From an uncultured Collinsella sp. (GTDB taxonomy: Bacteria; Actinomycetota; Coriobacteriia; Coriobacteriales; Coriobacteriaceae): DNA of 53,848 nucleotides. Made by a program: the position numbers and the translations under genes. Shown one piece after another: positions 48,214-53,848 of the stretch; position 1 is the first letter of the stretch, and every line of letters starts with the position of its first letter. The stretch lies in assembly GCA_958447915.1 (NCBI GenBank), contig CAUDCB010000002.1:1-53848 (forward strand). The letters run 5' to 3'. The notes under the pieces are model-generated. The model did not search any database. It was not told the DNA's origin and was given only the letters and a program-made list of their open reading frames with translations.

Positions 48214-48879
48214 CTACCCCGTCACGCGCACGCTGGGGCACAAATCCGCCAGCGGACACTCGTCGCACTTGGGCTTACGGGCATCGCAAATCTCGCGGCC
48301 AAAGGTGATCCACTGGTGATTGACCGACTCCCAATACTCGTGCGGCAAAATCTTGAGCAGATCCTGCTCGGTCTTGAGCGGCTCTTTGGCGTGCGTCTTG
48401 GGACTCAGCATCAGGCGGTGCGCGATGCGGTTGACGTGCGTATCGACCGCGATGCCCTCGACAATGCCAAACCCTACGTTGAGCACGATGTTCGCCGTTT
48501 TGCGCCCCACACCCGGCAGCTTGACGAGCTCCTTCATGTCGGCAGGTACCTCGCCGCCGTAATCGGCGACGATCATCTGCGCGGCCTCCACGACGTGCTT
48601 GGCTTTGCTCTTATAAAAGCCGAGTGACTTAATGGTGTCGGCCACGTCAGCTACGCTCGCCCCGGCCATGGCCTCGGGCGTGGGCCACTGGGCAAACAGC
48701 CGCGGCGTCACCTTGTTGACCTGCGCATCGGTCGTTTGCGCCGAAAGCAGCACCGCGATCAGCAGGCGGAAGGGATTCTCGTGGTCCAAAAAGCACTCGA
48801 CCGGGCCATAGCGACGGTTGAGGCGCTCACACACCTCGATGGCGCGCTCGCGCTTGGCGGCATTGGTCTCGCGTGGCAT
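48214..48879 (-). CDS. nth: Endonuclease III (DNA glycosylase/AP lyase)
   Basis: This 221-residue base-excision repair enzyme removes oxidised pyrimidines. Helix-hairpin-helix LPGVGRKTANIV carries catalytic Lys127, and catalytic Asp146 is in AVDTHVNR. The iron-sulphur cluster Cys residues are at 198, 205, 208 and 214 (C-x6-C-x2-C-x5-C). GAGGAG lies before the ATG at 48879. It lies about 60 bp after an ABC exporter gene on the same strand. Confidence 0.95.
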   Translation of the reverse strand: MPRETNAAKRERAIEVCERLNRRYGPVECFLDHENPFRLLIAVLLSAQTTDAQVNKVTPRLFAQWPTPEAMAGASVADVADTIKSLGFYKSKAKHVVEAAQMIVADYGGEVPADMKELVKLPGVGRKTANIVLNVGFGIVEGIAVDTHVNRIAHRLMLSPKTHAKEPLKTEQDLLKILPHEYWESVNHQWITFGREICDARKPKCDECPLADLCPSVRVTG

Positions 48880-48942
48880 AACGACTCCTCGGCTCAACGG
48901 CACAATAAACTTATGGGCACAATTGTCCCACGTCCGAGACGT

Positions 48943-50745
48943 TTACGCCTCCAAGAATGCGCCGGTCTGACGGCTCCACAGGCTCGCGTACTCGCCGCCC
49001 GCCTCGACGAGCTGCACATGCGTGCCGTCCTCGACGATCTCGCCATCCGCCAGCACCACGATGCGGTCGAGCGCCGCCACGGTGGACAGGCGATGCGCCA
49101 CCACAATGGAGGTGCGCCCGCGCATCAGGTTCTCGAGCGCCTCCTGCACCAGCGCCTCGGACTCGCTGTCCAGGGCAGACGTCGCCTCGTCGAGCACCAG
49201 AATCGGCGCGTCGGTGAGGATGGCACGGGCGATGGCCACGCGCTGGCGTTGGCCGCCCGAAAGCTTAACGCCGCGCTCGCCCACCATGGTGTCAAAGCCG
49301 TTGGGCAGGCGATCGATAAACTCCAGGGCATTTGCCAGGCGCGCGGCCTCGCGAATCTGCTCGTCGGTGGCATCGGGGCGGCCGTAGGCGATATTCTCGC
49401 GAATGGAGCGGTGGAACAGCAGCGCCTCCTGCGGCACGTAGGCAACCTGGCGGCGCAGGCTCTGCTGCGTGCAGCGCGAGACGTCCTGGCCGTCCACGAG
49501 CACACGACCGCCCTGCACGTCGTCCAGGCGCAGCAACAGCTTGGTGAGCGTCGTCTTGCCCGAGCCCGATTTGCCCACCAGGCCCACGCGCTGGCCCGCC
49601 GCCACATGGAGCGTCAGGTCGTCGAACACGCGCTCGCCCGCCGCGGCGTCACGGTACGCAAAGCTCAACTGCTCAAAATCAATCGCGCCCTCGCCCACTT
49701 TAAGCTCGGGAGCGTTCTCGTCGTCCGCCACCAGGCGCGGCTCGTCGAGCACGCGCGTCATCTCGGCGGCATCGCCCAGCGCGCGGTTGATGCGCTGCAT
49801 CATGGAGCTTACGTAGTTCAGACGCATGGTGAGGTTGTACGTATAGGTAAAGATCATGACGAGCGCGCCGGCCGAGATGCCAAACCACGCGTTGCCGCCC
49901 GCCACGAACACGCTCACCACAGCCATGGTGATGACGATAAGGCCCGAAGTCGTAAAGTTGCGTTGCATCATGGCGTGCATCGAAACCGTTTCGGCATCGC
50001 GTGCGGCGCGGTCGGCGGTATCGAACAGGTCGCGCTCAAAGTCCTCGCGCCCACAGGTCTTGACGGCCAGAATGTTCGTGACCGCGTCGGAAAGCACGCC
50101 CGACAGCTTGTTCTGCGCGGCGGACGTCGCGGCCGAAAGCGGCATGATGCGCTTGTACATAAGCCAGACAAACGCGATGTAGATGACCATAATGCCCACC
50201 AGGATTACGGTAAATGCAGGCACCACCGGGGCGAGCGCCGCCACCGTGCAGACCACCGAAGTGATAGTGGGGATAAGCGAATACACCGTCACGTCGACCA
50301 AGCCCGTGTAGCCGCTCATAAAACGGCTCGTCTGGCTCACAAGCGATCCGCCAAAACGGCTGGTATGGAATGTCATGGATTGATTGGAGAGCGTGTCAAA
50401 GCACAAGCGCGCCAGGTAGTAGTTACCCGCGATCTCGAGCTTGTAGACGGTGTAGTCCTGCAGCTTGGAGAGGATCTGGCCTACCAGATTAACGAGCACA
50501 AGCGCCAGAATGTAAGGACCAAAGACCTCGAATACTTGATTGCCCGCCACGGGGCCCGCTTGGACGCGGTCGACGATGAGGGCCATCACGTAGGTGTTGG
50601 CAAACGTGAGCAAAAAGATATAGCCCGCCGACGAGAGCACCGAGAGAAAGACGATCAGCGGCTGTGTGCGCGTGACATCCCAAAAACGCCGCAGCGTGCG
50701 GCGCACGGTGGAGCGCTTGAGCGGACTGGTGCTTCTCTGAGACAT
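48943..50745 (-). CDS. ABC exporter, fused membrane and ATPase domains
   Basis: This 600-residue half-transporter has an N-terminal membrane domain with about six helices (about 20-310). The ATPase domain has Walker A GKSGSGKTT, signature LSGGQRQRVA, Walker B ILVLDEATSALD and H-loop AHRLST. It would dimerise and export lipids, peptides or drugs; the substrate is unknown. AAGGA lies 5 nt before the ATG at 50745. No partner gene for a heterodimer is adjacent. Confidence 0.93.
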   Translation of the reverse strand: MSQRSTSPLKRSTVRRTLRRFWDVTRTQPLIVFLSVLSSAGYIFLLTFANTYVMALIVDRVQAGPVAGNQVFEVFGPYILALVLVNLVGQILSKLQDYTVYKLEIAGNYYLARLCFDTLSNQSMTFHTSRFGGSLVSQTSRFMSGYTGLVDVTVYSLIPTITSVVCTVAALAPVVPAFTVILVGIMVIYIAFVWLMYKRIMPLSAATSAAQNKLSGVLSDAVTNILAVKTCGREDFERDLFDTADRAARDAETVSMHAMMQRNFTTSGLIVITMAVVSVFVAGGNAWFGISAGALVMIFTYTYNLTMRLNYVSSMMQRINRALGDAAEMTRVLDEPRLVADDENAPELKVGEGAIDFEQLSFAYRDAAAGERVFDDLTLHVAAGQRVGLVGKSGSGKTTLTKLLLRLDDVQGGRVLVDGQDVSRCTQQSLRRQVAYVPQEALLFHRSIRENIAYGRPDATDEQIREAARLANALEFIDRLPNGFDTMVGERGVKLSGGQRQRVAIARAILTDAPILVLDEATSALDSESEALVQEALENLMRGRTSIVVAHRLSTVAALDRIVVLADGEIVEDGTHVQLVEAGGEYASLWSRQTGAFLEA

Positions 50746-50817
50746 GGGCTTCCTTTCGCATCTGATAGGGCGAGAGGCCATTGTTGCACATTGAAGCGCG
50801 CTTCAGTCAAGCGCGAC

Positions 50818-50868
50818 GCGAAAAGCGCCCACGCCCCGCGTCCACGCTGGCGCCCTGCCGCTTTTCGG
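50818..50868. terminator. Hairpin between rmuC and ABC exporter genes
   Basis: GCGAAAAGCG near 50818 can pair with CGCTTTTCG near 50860 around a long GC-rich loop. The T-run is weak. Confidence 0.4.
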
Positions 50869-52224
50869 CTAGTCCTCGTCCTCTTGGTCTGTGGGCAGGC
50901 CTGCGGACGTGAGCCCCAAGATCGCGTCGGCCTGGTCGGTATCCTCCAGCGCGTCGATATCCTTGAGCTTGCGCTCCATAACGTTGGTGCGCGTGGTGAT
51001 GATGCCCTCGACTGTTTTGCCCGCGGTCTCAATCTGCTGCTGGGCACGACGCAGCGCCGCCTGGTAGCGCGGCAGCTCGGCCTTGACGGCGGAGAGCACG
51101 CGCAGCACGTCGTCGGTGCGCTTTTGCAGCTTAAACGTCTGGTAGCTCATCTGCAGGCTGTTGAGGATGGCAGCCATGGTGCTGGGGCCGGCAACGTTGA
51201 CGTGATAGTCGCGGCCCAGGGTCTCGATAAGCCCGGGGCGGCTGACGACCTCGGCGTACAGGCCCTCAAACGGCACGAACATAATGCCAAAGTTGGTGGT
51301 CGCCGGCACGCTCAGATACTTCTCGCAAATGTCCTTGGCCTCGCGCTTGACCATCGCATCGAGCGTCTTGCGCGCAGCGGCGACGGCCTCCGCGTCGCCC
51401 GACTCCTGGGCGTCGAGCAGATGCTCGTACGCATCACCCGGGAATTTGGAGTCAATCGGCAGCAGCACGGGGTCGCCCTCGTCTACCGGCAGCTTGACGG
51501 CAAACTCAACACGCTCCGAGGCGCCAGGCTTGGTGGCAACGTTTTTCAGATACTGGTCGGGCGTAAGGATGTCCGCCAGGATTGCGCCCAGCTGCACCTC
51601 GCCCAAAATGCCACGCGCCTTGACGTTGCCCAGCACGCGCTTAAGGTCGCCCACGCCGGTAGCGATAGACTGCATGTCGCCCAGGCCCTTGTACACGGCC
51701 TCGAGCTGGTCGTTCACCTGCTTAAACGATGCGGACAGGCGATCGTTGAGCGTACGGGAGAGTTTCTCGTCCACCGTCGCGCGCATCTGATCGAGCTGAA
51801 CGTTGTTGTCCTTGCGGATGGCGCCCAGCTGGGCATCGACCGTCTCGCGCACCTTGTCCAGGCGATGCTCGATGCCCTCGCGGTTGGCGCCAAGCTGCTG
51901 AGCCGTCTCACGGCGCAGGTCATCCATGCGGTCGCCGGCCTGCGAGAACTCACGCGCGATGGTCAGGTAGCGTTGCTGCTCCACGGCCGCATCGGTTGTC
52001 TGCTGCTGCGCGATGGCATTTGCCGTGCGGCGGGTTTCGGCCAACGCGACGTTCAGGGTGTCGAGCGCGTTGTTGGCCTGCTCGAGCGCCGCGAGCGTCT
52101 CCGCGCCGTTGCCGCCATGCTCTCGCAACTCAGTACGAAGACCTTTAAGCTGCAGGACGCAAACCACAGCAACTCCCACCGCCACCAAGGCAATCACAAC
52201 AAGCACGATATCAATAGCAGACAT
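50869..52224 (-). CDS. rmuC: DNA recombination protein RmuC
   Basis: This 451-residue protein has an N-terminal transmembrane helix (about 3-25, DIVLVVIALVAVGVAVVCVL), a long coiled coil (about 30-190) and then the RmuC nuclease-like domain. The domain blocks are RGILGEVQLGAILADIL, PIDSKFPGDAY and FVPFEGLYAEV. It limits inversions at short repeats, which is of interest in a region so rich in palindromes. The start is the ATG at 52224 (GGAG close upstream). An antisense frame over this and two neighbouring genes is a shadow. Confidence 0.94.
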   Translation of the reverse strand: MSAIDIVLVVIALVAVGVAVVCVLQLKGLRTELREHGGNGAETLAALEQANNALDTLNVALAETRRTANAIAQQQTTDAAVEQQRYLTIAREFSQAGDRMDDLRRETAQQLGANREGIEHRLDKVRETVDAQLGAIRKDNNVQLDQMRATVDEKLSRTLNDRLSASFKQVNDQLEAVYKGLGDMQSIATGVGDLKRVLGNVKARGILGEVQLGAILADILTPDQYLKNVATKPGASERVEFAVKLPVDEGDPVLLPIDSKFPGDAYEHLLDAQESGDAEAVAAARKTLDAMVKREAKDICEKYLSVPATTNFGIMFVPFEGLYAEVVSRPGLIETLGRDYHVNVAGPSTMAAILNSLQMSYQTFKLQKRTDDVLRVLSAVKAELPRYQAALRRAQQQIETAGKTVEGIITTRTNVMERKLKDIDALEDTDQADAILGLTSAGLPTDQEDED

Positions 52225-52347
52225 AGACTCCGCCCAACAAACCCAATCGATTATCAATCAAAATCGCGATCAATCTTACCCCGCCACACGCACCGAGCGC
52301 TCCACGGCAGTCGGACAAATGGATTTTGGGCCACAGGCGTCAAAACG

Positions 52348-52770
52348 TTAACTCTCCCAGCCGGCGCGGATGGTTGTTATGACATCGCCTAGGCGCTGGC
52401 CGAGGGCTGACAGATGCTGGAGCACTTCACTGGGCGAGGCACCGTTGAGGATGCAGGTAAGCGCATACGAGACCAGAAAAATCGCCGCAAGTCCTAACGG
52501 AATGAGTACAATCATCGCCAACGTGTGCAGACGCTGGCCCACGCGACGGTGACGCGTGCGGCGCTTGTCGAACGCAAGCTCCTGCGCATACGAATCTTGT
52601 TGTACGGAATAGTTCTCTGGCGCCGATCCGCCCGCAAGCGAAACCGCGGGCGTGGCATTTTGCGCAGGGGGCTGGACGACTACCCCTTGCATTTGCATCT
52701 CAATGAGCCGCTGCTGTTGGCGCAACATGCGCTCGGCTTGCTGCTGCGGGGTCTCAAGAAACAGGTCCAT
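52348..52770 (-). CDS. Small single-helix membrane protein, unknown function
   Basis: This 140-residue protein has a Gln-rich N-terminus (PQQQAERMLRQQQRLIEMQMQ), a basic stretch (KRRTRHRRVGQRL) and one transmembrane helix (about 88-112, AMIVLIPLGLAAIFLVSYALTC). A short outer tail follows. I do not recognise a family. GAGGAGG lies 5 nt before the ATG at 52770. It is upstream of rmuC on the same strand, about 120 bp away. Confidence 0.7.
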   Translation of the reverse strand: MDLFLETPQQQAERMLRQQQRLIEMQMQGVVVQPPAQNATPAVSLAGGSAPENYSVQQDSYAQELAFDKRRTRHRRVGQRLHTLAMIVLIPLGLAAIFLVSYALTCILNGASPSEVLQHLSALGQRLGDVITTIRAGWES

Positions 52771-53030
52771 GCTGGCCTCCTCAATCGGAGTATTCGACGC
52801 TTGCGCCCAGCATCCCGCACCGTCAAGGCCACGGCAACGCAATCCGTAGCAATAGCCGCAAAGTTTCTTGCTGACAAAAGCTGTCGAAAACCTCAACAAC
52901 TCCCCTACCAGCACTTTCTTTGAGCTTTTTTATCGGATGATCTTTTGCCCTTCCGCTAGCCCGCCAACTAACCAAAAGCTGACCAAAAGCTTGACGAAAA
53001 GTGTGGAGACAGGGACCCCACATAAACAAA
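52771..53030. other. Intergenic region, promoter of the small membrane protein
   Basis: No gene is seen here. The minus-strand promoter of the gene at 52348 must lie here, but no confident -35/-10 pair was found. Short AAAAGCTT-type direct repeats occur near 52974-52993. Confidence 0.3.
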
Positions 53031-53056
53031 CGTGCCGCCCCAAAAGGGGCGGCACG
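53031..53056. terminator. Bidirectional hairpin terminator
   Basis: CGTGCCGCCCC pairs perfectly with its complement across AAAA/TTTT (11-bp stem), with T-rich flank on the minus strand. Confidence 0.7.
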
Positions 53057-53103
53057 CAAACTTAATTATCAGCTTTTCTACAGCGGGCAAGCGACGACCC
53101 AAG

Positions 53104-53193
53104 GCGGGCCGGGAGGGCCGGATTACCTTCCCTCAACGCGACCCTGCGGAGCCGTGAGCGGGGAGGGAAGGTAATCCGGCCCTCCCGGCCCGC
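53104..53193. repeat. 90-bp palindrome with 31-bp perfect arms
   Basis: Arms 53104-53134 and 53163-53193 are perfect complements over 31 bp (starting GCGGGCCGGGAGGGCCGGAT) around a 28-nt loop. It lies 23 bp beyond the stop of the last gene and could also stop its transcription, although no T-run is visible. Confidence 0.85.
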
Positions 53194-53216
53194 GCTTCGC
53201 AGTCGGTGAAAGCAGG

Positions 53217-53848
53217 CTACATGCCCGCAAGGCCTCGGGCGGCGGTGGCACACATAAACGCCAGTGCCAGGATCACGAGCGAGCCCGCGATATCGACCAG
53301 CACGCCCATTGCGCGGCGCTCAAACAGCCAGCTCCCGAAGTGCGGGGCAACGTTGCGCCAGACACGCCACAACAAGATGCCTATGCCGATGACGCCGGGA
53401 ATATTGAGCAGCAAAATCTCGGAGCACAAGAGGCCGATCAGGTTGCCGGCGGCAAAGCCCGCATCGCCCTCGCAGTATTTGCGATAAATCATGTACAGCA
53501 TGTACGCCACAAACGGCTGCAGGCACGCAGAGATAAACGTAACCACCATCGAGGGGTCCTGAGAAAAGACATCGGTGAGCTTATCCACGCTCGTGGCATC
53601 CTTAGAGGCCAAGAACAGACCGATGACCACCACAGGCACCACGCCCAAGATGACCTCGACCATCGTAAACAGCTTGGCAGTCAGGTCTTCGCTCGCCGTA
53701 TTCAAATGAGGCGCCCACTCAGGATGAGCGTGCGCGCCGACCTTCTTGTCCTTCTCGGCACGATCGGCCTTTTTGCCCTCAGGAACACGACGACCAGGAT
53801 CCTTGCGAGTTCCCGCCGCAGCAACCCGAGCCCGAGATTTCTTACCCA
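53217..53848 (-). CDS. Membrane protein, C-terminal part (cut by window edge)
   Basis: The minus-strand frame is open to base 53848, so the start lies outside the window; about 209 codons are visible. The visible N-terminal part is Lys/Arg/Ala-rich and soluble (KKADRAEKDKKVGAHAHPEW). Four hydrophobic segments follow (MVEVILGVVPVVVIGLFLA, MVVTFISACLQPFVAYMLYM, LIGLLCSEILLLNIPGVIGI, VLVDIAGSLVILALAFM). I do not recognise a family. The TTG at 53705 is an in-frame codon and not a credible start. Confidence 0.75.
   Translation of the reverse strand, partial: GKKSRARVAAAGTRKDPGRRVPEGKKADRAEKDKKVGAHAHPEWAPHLNTASEDLTAKLFTMVEVILGVVPVVVIGLFLASKDATSVDKLTDVFSQDPSMVVTFISACLQPFVAYMLYMIYRKYCEGDAGFAAGNLIGLLCSEILLLNIPGVIGIGILLWRVWRNVAPHFGSWLFERRAMGVLVDIAGSLVILALAFMCATAARGLAGM

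Noticed and set aside
48736..52392. Plus-strand frame of over 1200 codons opposite nth, the ABC exporter and rmuC
   Set aside because: It spans three well-identified minus-strand genes and their gaps and shows only shadow composition.

Overview
The window looks like chromosome from a gut actinobacterium of the class Coriobacteriia, most likely Collinsella. The basis is high-GC coding sequence, strong GGAGG-type ribosome binding sites, many mannose-family PTS genes paired with HutC-type GntR regulators, FraB/FrlB-like SIS-domain deglycases, and a DUF6110 plus P-type ATPase pair. This assignment is an inference from gene content and style. No rRNA or tRNA gene was recognised.

Layout. Bases 1-4400 are a small defence segment: the 3' end of a possible SIR2-like gene, a DUF4143 gene remnant, and a complete, divergently arranged Sau3AI-type restriction endonuclease and C5-cytosine methyltransferase. 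Bases 4400-9000 hold surface-protein genes: two paralogous exported proteins with a SipW-type signal sequence, a small gene of unknown function, and a PilZ (cyclic-di-GMP) protein in an operon with a membrane-anchored protein. That anchored protein shares a C-terminal motif with one of the exported proteins. Bases 9000-16000 carry an AlbA_2/Schlafen-type regulator and a first PTS locus (GntR, IIA, IIB, SIS deglycase, IIC, IID). Bases 16400-25500 are mostly housekeeping or metabolic: an M16C peptidase, a DUF6110/P1B-ATPase operon, a probable 6S RNA just before 5-formyl-THF cyclo-ligase, MetA, and an L-2-hydroxyisocaproate-dehydrogenase-like enzyme.

Bases 25800-40140 are a second sugar-acid/amine region: three more FraB-like SIS deglycases, three more GntR regulators, a complete second PTS (fused IIAB, IIC, IID), an EamA transporter, a YitT protein, a HAD phosphatase and RecQ. 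Bases 40500-53848 are mostly housekeeping genes: GNAT, threonine aldolase, PAP2, Mfd, a zinc-ribbon membrane protein, endonuclease III, an ABC exporter, RmuC, and two membrane proteins, the last cut by the window edge.

How the genes work together. The four SIS proteins all keep the Glu...His pair, 16 residues apart, that FraB-type deglycases use to split 6-phosphorylated Amadori products (glycated amino acids). Two mannose-type PTSs would import and phosphorylate the substrates, and four GntR proteins would sense the phosphorylated intermediates. I can see four distinct candidate operator motifs, one of them shared by several promoters. Together this is best read as a dispersed set of glycated-amine utilisation modules.

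The intergenic DNA is unusually rich in structured repeats. They include a 31-bp palindromic repeat that also sits in frame inside the M16C peptidase gene, a one-left-arm/three-right-arm repeat whose arms change together between two loci, a roughly 45-bp repeat that supplies the stop codons of two unrelated genes, and several long perfect palindromes with locus-specific arms.
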